Assembly: GCA_030549335.1 (NCBI GenBank)
Contig: CM060193.1
Location: forward strand, 50,149,683 to 50,213,682
Direction: 5' to 3'
Source of the DNA: Pontederia crassipes
Taxonomy: Eukaryota; Streptophyta; Magnoliopsida; Commelinales; Pontederiaceae
Length of the DNA stretch: 64,000 nt
The notes under the pieces were generated by a model. That model searched no databases and was not told where the DNA came from. It was given only the letters and a program-made list of their open reading frames with translations. Both the position numbers and the translations under genes were made by a program. Within the stretch, counting starts at the first letter, position 1, and every line of letters begins with the position of its first letter. Of this stretch, positions 1-16,101 are shown piece by piece.

Positions 1-76
1 CACGTGCCCCCTTTCAAACAAAGTCCTTTTTTTTCCTGAGGGTTAGCACTGTAATTTTTATTTCCTGCCCTATTAG

Positions 77-4606
<4,530 letters not shown>

Positions 4607-5756
4607 AAGGCATGCATTTTGTACAGTCCTGTTTGTTATCCAAAATCCCTTATGAATAGCTGTCACTTTGGCAACCAAGGACAGCGGCTTCTGGCGACCT
4701 ATGTAATTTATCTTCCATGTCAAATTAAATTGTACCTGTTGACTATGCGAGAAAGTAAGTTATTTATTGTGGGTTTTAACAAAGTAGTATAATGATAGGC
4801 ATTTTGTAGTTTGTAGTCTGGCACTTAGCCATGGCCAAGGCCTATCTATTGTACATACTTAGAGCCCTCAAAAGCAATAAAAATGAAAAGTTTGAGTTAC
4901 ATCTCGTTTGTTTGATATTCTGTAACTAGAGATGAATCTGAAGTAAGTTATTCTATTCCCTGTTACATGTCCCCTTAATTATTTTCCTGTTATGTTTGCC
5001 TTCCTACCTGTTTGTGCATGCCACCAGTTTCTTTTTGTGATTATTTCTATTAGTTTTAAAATAGCCGGTGGTTGTTGCAGTATTCAAAGTTTTTCTTTAA
5101 TCTAAAATTCTTTTTAGCAACATACATCCGTTGATCACTAGCGTGGACGTTTAGCAGCAGGGGCCGGGTCTTCAGAATGGAGGATAATGAAATCTTATTT
5201 ATTGATAAAAGAGATTCATTTTTTTAAAAAAAAAATAAATCTATCACTTTCAACATTTAAATTGCATTTCATGTCAAATTAATCTATAAGTTATATCAAC
5301 ATAATATGCATAATAAAAATGAGGACGAACGTATTAATTTCATCTAATTGAATTATTAGTCATGAATATGTAATGTCATCTTCTCTAAGTACGTAGTGAT
5401 AATCGAATGATCATTGTATCATTTTCCAGTCCTTAAATTCTATCTTCTTTAAATTGCCGCCGTAATCTTCATCAAATGATATATCACCGTATAAGTTGTA
5501 ACATAAAGGAGCAAAAGTGCAAGCCTGTCAGCTGCATTTGCAAGAATTCACCGTTCACCATGAGTTAAGTGCATGGCGGAAAAAGAAGCCTCTCTCCAGG
5601 GCAAAAATTCGAAACGATGACAAAGAAGAGAGAAAGAAAGACAAGGTGAATGGAGAGAAAAAGAAACAAGAAGGAAAAAAAATCAAAACATATTGCATCG
5701 CAGTTGTTTTCTTCGAGTCTTTCCCAGTTATAGTTTTAGTTCTATTTTTCTTTCTT
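4607..5756. other. Intergenic between ATPase and LOR pseudogene
   Basis: The 3' untranslated region and flank of the ATPase gene, then AT-rich sequence. It holds the AATAAA at 4876 and an A-run near 5224-5237. A lysine-rich open frame from 5517 runs into the LOR stop region and looks accidental. I see no other gene. Confidence 0.5.
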
Positions 5757-5775
5757 TTACATGGTGTTCTTGAAC

Positions 5776-8195
5776 TGTAACGATCCGAAAATCCATCCTA
5801 AAAGTTTGGAACAATTAGGGCAATTTTTGCGTCGTTAGTTCGTTCGTCATGACATCATAATAATAAAATGATAAATATAACTATTGTGGAAAAATCATTG
5901 ATCATGAGAATAAACTAAAACTTTTCTTTTCAGCGGAAGTCTTAACTAAAAACCATTTCAATTAATGTCACAAAAAAAGCTAAGAGTTCATTAATAAGGA
6001 AAACATCTCTAAAATAATAGTCCAAAAGAGTCATGACATTATTCTTAGCCTAGACTCAACATCATCATCATGAGTTGTGTCAGCCATTCATCCAAACATA
6101 TCAGTTACCTGCACGGATCTAGGATACAGGGTTTCCCAGTTAGAGTATGTAAAGATCATGCAATGATATGCATCCTAAGCAGATACTACATGACATATAT
6201 GTATAGTTCATATGCATGAAATAAACACGCATGAATGCAGTCATAATCATACGATGCACATGTCAATACCTCATATCATATCATCAGTGTAAATCAGTAA
6301 CAGTAGTATGAATAGACATATAATCATGTAACAGTCAGTACATCATTCAGTCAGTAACAATAGGCATACCAACTGACTAGCACTTTTTCTTACCTTGCCT
6401 CAGTAATATTCTCAAGGTTGCTTCATAACCCATTGGATCCCATTTTCGTGGCCATTAGTCCTTTCAGTTCAGTCTTTGATATTATCAGTAATTGACTAAT
6501 CAAGTCGTTGCCCTCCAGTAGGCTAGTTAGGCCTTGGAGCCGAGGCTCCGTGAGAATATACCGTTTCCGGTAAGATACAGTTATTCCCCCAGGAAATGCT
6601 TACTCCAAAGTACAGGGCACAATAATTTTCTGATGGAAATTCTAACACAATGGAGCAGGGCTCAGTATTTCCTGTCATCAGTTTGAGGGGCGACAAGTAA
6701 CAGTATTCTTCAATTGGGTTCATCATTATCACAATCATCAATTATTTTATGTCGCCCAATCTTCAGATTTTAACCTAGTTACGGCTGTCCATGCAATTCG
6801 TGTATCTATGTTCATATACAATCATCAATCAGTAATACATAATAGTAAACCTTAAAAATAATATAAATATAACATAAATCAATTTTTCGATTTGTCACGG
6901 CCGTTATAGGGTTCGTCACGGTTGTGATAGAGACCTAGTTTTCTTATGCCCTATGTCACGATCGTGACCGACAGAGTCACGGTCGTACTATATTGTCACA
7001 GCCGTAACAACAATTGTCACGGGCGTGATAGAATGATGGATTTTACCCCCCTTTCGTCCTTCTATCACGGTCGTTCCGGGACGTGACATGATCGTGCCAA
7101 CGTCCTAGAAGTCCGACCTTCCACCCAAAAGTCTCGATTTTTTAGATTAAAATTTCAATAAAAATAATTTTAAAAAACATAAATATTTCAGATATGATCT
7201 CTTAGCATTTATGCATCATAAAACACATTAAAACATAAAATTATCACTCATTAACAAGAGTTGGGACTTTTCCTTAGGGATTCATAAAACTATCAAAATT
7301 TATTCTCTGTATAGTATTCTGGCAGCATCACTAAAATATTAATAACTTAAACTACACTTGTTCTTTTCAGATGATTCTAATTTTCGCAGAAATATAACAT
7401 GAACATTTAACTTGGGAATAAATTTCAAATCCTAATTCATTATTTCCAGTTTACTATATGTTTTACAATTTGGCCTTGTTGTTACCCGAGACAATATGAC
7501 ACCAGTCCGATATTTGGATCATAACTATTTGTATTTAACTTCAAATTATATGAAACCATTTTCTGTGAAAACTAGACTTTGAGTTATTTGCAAACATATA
7601 TTACTTGTAATTTTTGGATAAGAAAACATATCCAAACAATTATTACAAAACAATCACGAATTCCCGAGACAGCATGATACCAGCTCGATGTTTGGATCAT
7701 AACTATTTATATACAACTTCAAATCATGTGAAACCAATTTCTATGAAAACTAGACCTTGAGATCTTTCAATACATATATTATTTTAATTTTTGGATAAGA
7801 AAAACTTTTCCAAACAATTATTACAAGACAGTCACGAATTTAACATATTTATGCAACACAAATCATGCAACCCTCAATCAAAATCCCGATCAAGAATAGG
7901 ATATTCTTGAAATTCTCAATCCAAATAAAAACATCACTGAGAGGGGAGAGATGAATTTGGATCCCCTTTACATACCTTTAGGGTTTATCCTTGGAGAGGG
8001 GTGCTGGCCGTGAGGGTGGGAGGAGAGAAAAAGAAAAGAGAGGATTGTGTGGCTTAGGACATATAAGAGTACTTAAAGGTTGGGTTTTGGGCTTGTTAGA
8101 CTAGTAACTTCATAATTGGACCTTAATTAGCTATAGATTTCTTTTTCTATTTATTTTTTTCCTTTTCCTTTTATTTTATTTTTGAGGATATTACA
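5776..8195 (-). mobile_element. Solo LTR 1 (Ty3/Gypsy, Tekay/Del-like), 2420 bp
   Basis: Plus-strand ends are TGTAACGATCC and GAGGATATTACA, i.e. TG...CA with the inverted TGTAAY-YTCC type ends seen in large plant chromovirus LTRs. It is flanked by the identical 5-bp duplications TGAAC (5771-5775 and 8196-8200). There is no gag, pol, primer-binding site or second LTR, so this is a solo LTR left by LTR-LTR recombination. Leader-like sequence is in the minus-strand sense (pyrimidine-rich, then AAACCCTAAAGG near 7990-7975). It sits in LOR exon 3. Confidence 0.9.
6888..7105. repeat. Array of CACGnnCGTG-type palindromes in solo LTR 1
   Basis: About ten short GC-rich, near-palindromic words in 210 bp of otherwise AT-rich LTR: GTCACGGCCGTTATAG, GTCACGGTTGTGATAG, GTCACGATCGTGAC, GTCACGGTCGTAC, GTCACAGCCGTAAC, GTCACGGGCGTGATAG, TATCACGGTCGTTCC. 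The spacing is irregular, roughly 20-40 bp. The same class of motif recurs at 13055-13405. Confidence 0.8.
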
Positions 8196-8249
8196 TGAAC
8201 AGACCACAGACGACGATGAGCCCCATGACGAGCAGCCGATCCATCTTGT

Positions 8250-11200
8250 TGTAATGTCCGAGATCTCAAGGAAGGAAAAAGAAGAGAAAAATAAAAAGAA
8301 AGATAAAATAAAAAAGGAAAAGATAAAATCTGAAACAAATCAGGGAGAAGTTTGTTTCGTTATCAACCCCTTTTATTTCTTTCACGAGTCGGCCCTAGAT
8401 TTCTCACCATTTGTGCACCCCTTTCGTCTCTTTATTGTCCTTGATTAGCCGCCGCCGACAGGGGACACGTCGGAGAATGTGGACGCCACCGATCATGCAA
8501 CTAAGAGGAATGGGCAGAGAAAGAGGAAGAAAAAGAAGAATAAGAAGAACGAATTAGTTTCTTGGACAGAAACTTGCAAGGTATGGAATTAGAGTAGATT
8601 CATCGAATCTTGATTTTAAATTTGAAGTATGCTCTAGTTGATCCCTAGATATGGTACTATGATTCATGATAATTTATTTTGATCTCCTTGATTTTCTTAT
8701 GATATCGCATGGCTATATAATTGACCATATTATATGTCACTTGATGACTCTTAATCTTATGATCGACGATGATCATGTCATATATTTATGATTATGATGA
8801 TCATTTTCATGGAATCACTCATGAGATAATATTTTATTTTTTCCATCGATTCTTGTCGATTTTATGTCATAGTTCATAATGACTTCTATTGTTAAAGATG
8901 ATTATGACATTTGTAAGATTTCCTTCGAGATCTTGTATTGGGTACCATACCACTTACCTATATGTGGGAATGAGATAAGTGAAAGAAATTATCTAAATGC
9001 CAAAAAGTTAGAATAGACAAAATGAACATGCCAACAAAAAAATTGATTGATATAAAGAGGATGAAGACAGCTCAGGCATGATAGAAATTTTTATGCTAGC
9101 AAAGACGGAAATGGATAGATCTTTAAATCAAATGATAAAGTTGTATTAGAGATTGCACTTAACCAAGAAGGTGTTTGAACCAAATCATATGATGATGTCA
9201 CTACCCACAATAATGGACAACGTCTTAGTGAGCCTATTGATTCTTTTCATGACATAGGCTACTTTGAGGATGATGACCCTATGAAAATAATTTCATACCA
9301 TAAAGTATGTCCAGTGATACAAATGAAGATGGAAGATAAGATATTTTCTTCACATCAGTTAGAAATTCTTAGGAGGATTATGATGGGATTCTTAGTGTCA
9401 ATTGATTTTCCTTCTAAGATGTATAAGTATTATGCAATAAGAAGATAGTTACCAGTACCCAAGTGAACTAAAAGCTATAGCTAGAAGTTGAGTGTCATGT
9501 TGACCTCCTTTACCTCCTTTCAAGCATGACCCTGATTTTCAAGGCCCCTTAACACATGAATTGAAGAGATAAATTTAGTAACTTTAAGATAAGGAGTTTA
9601 TGAGATCGAGGGTCTCATTTTTAAATGTTTCACTTCTTTTGTAAAAAAGAATGATGACTCTATAAATTTAGAGATTGATTAGCAAGTTGTTAAATAAAAT
9701 AACCATCAAGACACAAATGTCTATTTCCATATATAGATGACCTATCTAAAGTTTGGATGTTCTCAAGATCGACAAGTGAGTACCAATAACTTCGGGTTGC
9801 TAAAGAAGATATGATGAAGATGATTTCTATGTCGATATATGATCACTATGAATTTAGTGATGCCACTGGACTAATGAACACCCCTCAAACTTATATGGAC
9901 CCCATGAACATGGTGTCCGGACTATCTCCGGAGCAATATAAGGAACATATGAGGACTGATACTGATGGTACTAAGATAGCATGGTTCATATACAAAAGTA
10001 ATAAAAGGTGAATTCTAAAAGTATAAGATGAAACAGCTAACTTAGTAACTCAAATGAACTCAAATAAGTTATGGTATTATCTTTAATGATTCAGGAAGGA
10101 TTTTGAGGTTATATTATTATCCTGAAACACTACTTATATGAAGTTTCTAAAAGATTTTGAGTTCCTCATAAATTACCACCATGGTAAGACGAATTCTATT
10201 CCACATACACTCAAACACAAGAAAGAAGGCCCGTTAGACTTCAATGAGACTGTGTGAATATGAAATGATGAAGGAACTAAGCATGCGAAACCCAAATGAT
10301 GAAGTCTTAAAGAGAGGATTCTGGATGAATAACATAAGCTTGGGTTGCGTTCCATTTGGGAATAAATCTTATAAGGAAAAGTATTAGATGAATATTATAA
10401 GTCTAGGTTGCGATCCATTTGAAAAGTGCAAAGAAATATAATGATGTAATCATAAGCTTAGGTTACGATTCATTTGGGAAGTATAAAGATATTTAAGGAT
10501 GAACAAATAGCAATGACATGAAATATGAAGATAGAAAAGTATGTTCTAAGTACCTAGTATGTTAATGTGAAAAGGGTGGAATACCAGAAACCTTATGAAA
10601 AGATGACGTATGACGATTATGATTCTATAGAAATATTGCCTCACCTAGGACCCAAATTTTATTTAATGATGCCAATGCTAATCCAAAATGATCTTCATAA
10701 TCATGTATAAGATTTTATGATTTATGATCAATTTTATTCCATAAATATGACGACTACCAATGATGATGGATTATGTGCACACCATTGATTCTTTTATGAT
10801 GATCATCCATTCTATAAATTGATGTACCTTTTGATGCTATCGACCTTAATGACCCTCGTGATAATTTTCTCCCACCATGCTAGGCTATGCTATTGTCGAT
10901 CTTAACGATCCACATGATGACCGGCCCATACTTAAGGTAGCAGAGCCTAAAGTTAGGGCATTCTCATGTCCTAATACATGATGTAATGGTCCATGTGCAA
11001 AGTGCCACGAACAGTCACCACACCACCTGATGTAAATCCAAGTAAATTGTCTTCCACTCATAAGCTAAATGATTATGATGACGACTCTTAACGTATGATA
11101 ATTGATTATGCTAATATAGGATCTTATTAATCCTTAGGATTCTTTCTTAAATGATCCAAATTCATGATGATTAATGATGAAGTGCTCTATGAATATAGAA

Positions 11201-11864
11201 TGATCCTAGAATGTGACAATTGGCATGCCTCATATGGCCTCTTTATATCATTTTCATATCACACTTACATTGTCCATTCTGCTAAGATGATGAAGTATTG
11301 ATTCAAGGATTTGATCAAATACATATTCTTGATCTCTTATGTGATCCCCTTTTTATATCATTGATTTGATTACCAATGAAAGAAGTAATTCTTTTTATGA
11401 TGATGTTTAGGGAAGGGTCACATCAAATATAGGTCATAATGAAAGTTATTGATATAGATTAATCTTATAAAGATGATGATTGACATGATTCCATTATCAA
11501 TCTTACTAGATCTTAATGATGAAGGTAACCAACGGTGACAGATTGAGCTCGTGGTGGCAGCACATGAGTATCCTGAGTCATTTACTTGATGTTCTAGTTT
11601 ACTTTCTAGTGTTAACATGATGATGCATTAGATGAGTTTCTCAGGACTCATAAGATCATTCTTTCATTAGTCTTCTGCCTATTTCATGATGATGTCTTCC
11701 GTATATTATCACTTATTCATGATGTCACTTTTTCACATATGATGTTGTTCTTAGTTGACCAGTCAAAGTCTTTTTTTTGTCAATATAATGTGCAGTAAGA
11801 ATGACATGTAACGTCCTCGAAGTGTATTTTGTCACGTGACGGAGTGCGATTTCGGGACGTTACA
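8250..11864 (+). mobile_element. Solo LTR 2 (Ty3/Gypsy-like), 3615 bp
   Basis: Begins TGTAATGTCCGAGATC and ends GATTTCGGGACGTTACA. It is flanked by identical CTTGT duplications (8245-8249 and 11865-11869). No retroviral protein domain or second LTR is present. It is unusually long for a solo LTR, AT-rich and full of ATGATG-type words. The short open frames (e.g. 9811-10011) match nothing I recognise. Only 49 bp of LOR exon 3 separate it from solo LTR 1. Confidence 0.85.
10325..10490 (+). repeat. Degenerate tandem repeat, about 60-bp unit
   Basis: Three diverged copies of ATAAGCTTGGGTTGCGTTCC / ATAAGTCTAGGTTGCGATCC / ATAAGCTTAGGTTACGATTC, each followed by ATTTGRRAA, start near 10333, 10397 and 10452 within solo LTR 2. 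Confidence 0.7.
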
Positions 11865-12381
11865 CTTGTCCTCCCCCACCAGCGTCAAGACATCATCCCC
11901 GAGCACCACTCCGCGTGCTGCATGCTTCCTTTGAACCTGTCAGCAACAAATTAATTCCATCTTAATTAATTAATTAATTAGTTCCACTTAATTATTTCAG
12001 TGTCATGCATGAAAAGTTTCAACTTGTTTGAGATCATGGTACCTCTACAACTAGCTTTCCTGCCAAGTCCATGATCTTGTAGCCAGACTTGTCATTCTTC
12101 AACCCCTGCACCTGTAATCAGCTACCTCTTCCTCTTTGCTGCCTTTCCCAATCATAATTCTCAACTCCGGTGAGACGACGACTTGCTGCTGTTGTTCGCA
12201 AACACACCTCCATCCTTCCGCACTCTGAACCACGTCCTCTTCTCCGGTGCCTCGCCGCACATCCGATACCCTTCTCACCCTCCATTCAAGACAAGCTTCT
12301 TCTGCGAATTAAAGCGGCCAAGGGCAACATATTAATTGAGATCCATGCAAGTGTATGTATTCATCTTAATTTACTTATTGC

Positions 12382-12383
<2 letters not shown>

Positions 12384-12412
<29 letters not shown>
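12384..12412. repeat. (TA)n microsatellite in LOR intron 1
   Basis: About 14 uninterrupted TA units between LOR exons 1 and 2. Confidence 0.9.
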
Positions 12413-12999
12413 ATCTGCTTGCATGCAATTAATTACTTACCCTTCTCAGTATCTTATACATGACGTTTCCGCTCCGATCCATGAGGTAGATCTCGTTGCC
12501 GCCCCTGCAACCGTAGTTGTCCACTCTGTAGGACACGCTGCCTGCGGAGTCGTACACGGTGCATTCGTTTCCGCTCAACACCAGTGACTTCATCCACAAC
12601 GTGGTCTTCATCTCCCCTGCTGCGCGTGATCAGAGAACTGCTCCATCGCCCTAAGAAGCTGGTCGACCAGAGGAAGAACAACGATAAAGAGAAGAGAGAG
12701 AGAACATGGGGCACAACTGATAGGAATTCCGACGATCCAGAGCAAGAATCAAACGCGAAATACAGGTGGGTGAATCGAAATCACCTTGCATGATTTGAAT
12801 AGATCTGATCCATGCCCTCTTTTTTTCAAGATTATTCCACGTTTAAAAGCATGAACATGAAGATTGATATGTATCGATTCGATAGCCCTGCTTTTTGTTT
12901 AATTGTGTGATTGCTTGATTTATTTCTTGAAAGAAACTTATTGATATTGTTGTTGATCTGCTTGGATGATTGCTAGGATGTAGAATTTAATTTATAATG

Positions 13000-14240
13000 A
13001 AGTTATGTTAAGGATTGGAGAAATTTTCATGTTGAAATCGACTGGAACCCCGCCGTCACGGCCGTGCCATCTTTCTGGCACGCTCGTGCCACCACCGTCA
13101 TGGCTGTGCCGCCCTACCGGCACGTCCGTACTTTGATTCAATGAAACCCAAGTAAAAGGCTGGTCGATGCTGGTTGACCGAGCGTCCAACTGACACGATC
13201 GTGCCATCCTTCTGGCACGCCCGTGTCATGACCAGATTCAACTGAACGTCGAAGCATAAAATCGATTGACCGACCCCTTTGAACCAGTCCACCGCCCTCA
13301 CCCTCTATCACGACCGTTCCCTCTTATGGCACGCCCATGCCACTTCGTAGAACCTGATTGTGCCTCAAATCGGCATGGACATGCCACTATGTTGTCACGA
13401 TCGTGCCAGGCTACAAAATAGTCCCTGATTGCAAGCAAATAATTTCCCTTGACCCTGAATTGAATGTTATCGATTTGTCTTATGATTAATTACGATTATG
13501 ATTGATTGTTAATGTCATGTCCTCACCGAGATCCATACTTGATTAAGACACGAATCCTCTTACTAATTTACTACTAATCTTATTGCCTCCAATTGTATGA
13601 AGAACGAAGAATAATAAGTTTCTAAAGTGATTAATAAATTAAGATAGAAGATGAATAATGGGTTGCTAGTCCAAGCCAAGTGCCACAAGATAAGGATCGC
13701 TCTCTTGGTCATGGTTTGATCACCCATTGATCCGCACTCGACTGTATCGTTTGCTCAGCGTACCCCAAGAATTTAAAGGCATCTAAAAGTCACCGAGTTT
13801 TTAAGCATGATAAAAAAACAAGAAGTATGTACAAGTAAAACAAGCATGAATGTCAAGTCAAATATTGTTATGATTTATGTCAGGATTAATAAGCCTACTA
13901 TTGATTTCAAGTTTATTATATCTCATCATGATCTTACTGTTTATCAAGATTTATTGGTTCTTAATATTCTGATGATTCCATGCTAAATTCCTGACTAAGA
14001 TAAGTTATGTCATCTTTCTTATTTCTTTATTCAAGTTATGCATTGTATACTTGATTGCTATTGTAAATACCATTAAGCAATCGAAATATCATTACTATTG
14101 TCATGTTATTTATGGTTTAATTATTTACATTATGTGTTGATTTAATTATTTACATGTTGTATTAGTTTAATTATGTACATACTGTATTGGTTATTTATTT
14201 ACTTCTAATTTTGATTATTGTGTACTTTGCACATTAATTT
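13000..14240 (+). mobile_element. LTR fragment of a Gypsy element with palindrome array
   Basis: Resembles the solo LTRs in composition. Palindromic words at 13055-13405 (GTCACGGCCGTGCC, GGCACGCTCGTGCC, GGCACGTCCGTAC, GACACGATCGTGCC, GGCACGCCCGTGTC) are followed by AT-rich sequence with CTCACCGAGATCC at about 13523 and TTTAATTATTTACAT-like short repeats at 14110-14190. No TGTAAC/GTTACA ends were found, so it is a fragment and its boundaries are approximate. LOR upstream sequence (12612-13000) precedes it and shows nothing else. Confidence 0.5.
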
Positions 14241-14269
14241 CAACGGCAAAACAGATCAATGGGGTTACC

Positions 14270-15575
14270 ATAATGGCGAGGTGGAGGGCAGTCTAATATC
14301 TCGCCAAAAAGATGGAGGGCATCGTGAGTTTGTGGTTAAAGGTTGGAGGGTAGTCCATATTTAGAGTTAAAAGTTGGAGGGTATTCCATGTTTAGAGTTG
14401 AAAGTTGGAGGGTAGCCTTTTTTCCATCTTGAACATCAGTGTTCTACTTGTTTTCCATTCGATACAGGAGCTACTCCACAAATCCATTCAACAATTTGTT
14501 CTAAACGTATGCAATGAACACAAAAATGGTAATTTCAAAATAAGTGCCACAAACAATAAGATTTTGATAATATATTGGCAGAAACAATAAAATTTCTCAT
14601 TGAGAAGAAAATACAACTAATACAATCTCTGAACATACCATTAATACAATTCAAAGATACAACTTAATACAATCTGATTATCTACATAAGAGTCACAACA
14701 TACAAAAGAAGGATGACTAAACATAATACAATTATGTTTTTCAAAATTCAATAATATTTAGCATTCACAACTTCAATTTTGATTTTCAATCTTCGAATCT
14801 GAACTCTTTGATCTTTATCTATAACTCCAACAGCAGTAGATTCCTTTCCTTCGCCTCCTCAAGCGCATGGTCCAACTTCTCTGATTGAGTCCTCTGAAAG
14901 TGTAACTGCGAGTAGTAAAACATGAACAACAACCAAACATAAAGGAGAAAACGATTTGGAAACTCATACCAAAATTTCGGTAGCCATAAAACATTCGGCC
15001 AGGGTTACTTTCCGTCCACGACGTCCTAATGATTGCTTCTTCTCCGTAGTCATACCTCCTTACGGCCTTCCACGACGCCATTCTTCGAAGCAGGGAATAT
15101 TAGAGCTCTGAAACCCTAACGGGTCGCCGACGTAGAAACACCTTTGGAATCGATAGTAGGGGTCGCTGGCCAATAGGAAACAACTTCAGGGAAAGACGAC
15201 GAAGCGATCACCAAAGAAACGATTGTCAATCCGGTCACTACAGCTGCCGACCACCGAATGGAGGAGATCAAAATGGTGAATTTGAACACCGATTAAATCG
15301 CATGAATTAGTAACTCACTCACGTGGAGGAGATCTTGTGGAGGAGAGAGAAAACTAACTTGCCACGTCAGACGGCTTCCAGTGTGGATGAGAGAAAATGG
15401 CCGTGTGGACGTCACGTCGATGGGGCAACCAGAGAACGGGTCATGTCCGGTTAAAAGGGCATTCCGTGCATTGAATTAAAAGATGGAGGGCACATGTTAC
15501 AAACTAAAATTGGAGAGTAGCATTGGGAAAACGTCCAAAGTTGGAGGGCATTTGGCGTAATTTACTCTAGTTTTG
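14270..15575. mobile_element. Non-autonomous element with GGAGGG-rich ends and a GRF-type gene
   Basis: Both ends carry repeated GTTGGAGGGTAGT or GATGGAGGGCA words. The left end has a roughly 30-bp tandem (AGTTGGAGGGTAGTCCAT, AGTTGGAGGGTATTCCAT, 14340-14420). The right end reads AAAAGATGGAGGGCAC... GGAGGGCATTTGGCGTAATT. A related terminus lies in inverse orientation at about 47940-48060, so this is a repeat family. The words are in direct, not inverted, orientation, so I cannot assign a superfamily; a MULE-like or gene-carrying non-autonomous element is possible. Confidence 0.45.
14818..15081 (-). pseudogene. GRF-type zinc-finger plus coiled-coil small protein, decayed
   Basis: The first exon (ATG at 15081, to about 14968) reads YDYGEEAIIRTSWTESNPGR then MFYGYRNFG. 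This is the GRF zinc-finger pattern CxCGxxAxxxTSWTxxNPGRxFYGC, but with all three visible cysteines replaced by Tyr (YDYG; FYGY). A second exon near 14902-14818 gives QLHFQRTQSEKLDHALEEAK and a short Leu-rich coil ending in a stop, the usual tail of these transposon-associated plant proteins. GRF fingers bind nucleic acid. Loss of the metal ligands makes this copy non-functional as a zinc finger. Confidence 0.6.
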
Positions 15576-16101
15576 GTAGATGCGAAAATATGAAACAATT
15601 CAAGAGATAAAAAAATCCTTAATATTCATTCAAAAGAAAAATATCCAACTACATATATATATATATATGTATGTATTCACTAGTATGTATAAACGATAAT
15701 GTTTTGTATCGGGATAGATCAGAATTTTGATAAACATATTACTATTATTTTTTTAAAAAAATGCATTATTCAGATGATACATTTGAGAGAAAAATAAAGT
15801 ACCCACTATGATTTGTCTTAAAAAAAAGGTATTATTTTTTCATTAAAAGGTATCATGCGTTGCATTGGAATATCTGTCTCCTTTGTTTGCTCAAAATGAG
15901 TATATAAAATAATGGACCTGCAAGCTTCCATTATTAAAGTTGGTAGCGTCATAATCCATTACCATGCACCAAGTATAATAAAATTTCAAAGATTAAAACG
16001 GGAAAGTTATACATCAAAATTAGGTTTAACGATGATGAGAGTCGTAAATAATAACTAAGACGATTACTTCAAATGTCAAGTCGGCTAATTAATCGAGATA
16101 A
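15576..16101. other. AT-rich intergenic
   Basis: AT-rich sequence with a short (TA)n run near 15653. I recognise no gene or complete element here. Confidence 0.5.

Larger units (their letters stand above)
5757..12611 (-). pseudogene. LURP-one-related (LOR) gene, split by two solo LTRs
   Basis: On the minus strand, exon 1 (12611-12441) encodes LWMKSLVLSGNECTVYDSAG and VDNYGCRGGNEIYLMDRSG, the tubby-like LURP-one fold start. A GTAAGT donor follows. Exon 2 starts at 12301 (after CGCAG) with KKLVLNGG, then a TGA stop where LOR proteins have Trp, then in-frame EGYRMCGEAPEKRTWFRVRK. Later parts (SPELRIMIGK; VQGLKNDKSGYKIMDLAGK) lie in shifted frames, so one or two small indels are likely. Exon 3 starts at 11936 (RKHAARGVVLGDDVLTLV). 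It is interrupted after 11865 by one solo LTR and at 8195-5776 by another, and ends TAA at 5759-5757. Discounting each LTR plus one target duplication leaves exon 3 open to the stop. LOR proteins are small cytosolic/membrane-associated proteins, some linked to defence; this copy cannot make a full one. Confidence 0.85.

Noticed and set aside
5517..5780. Lysine-rich 87-residue open frame
   Set aside because: Low-complexity, runs across the LOR stop and the solo LTR edge; no family recognised.
8182..8448. 88-residue open frame rich in Lys/Glu
   Set aside because: Starts in solo LTR 1, crosses antisense LOR exon 3 and enters solo LTR 2; a junction artefact.
13098..13301. Minus frames over the palindrome cluster
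   Set aside because: Open only because of GC-rich repeated words; no protein similarity.
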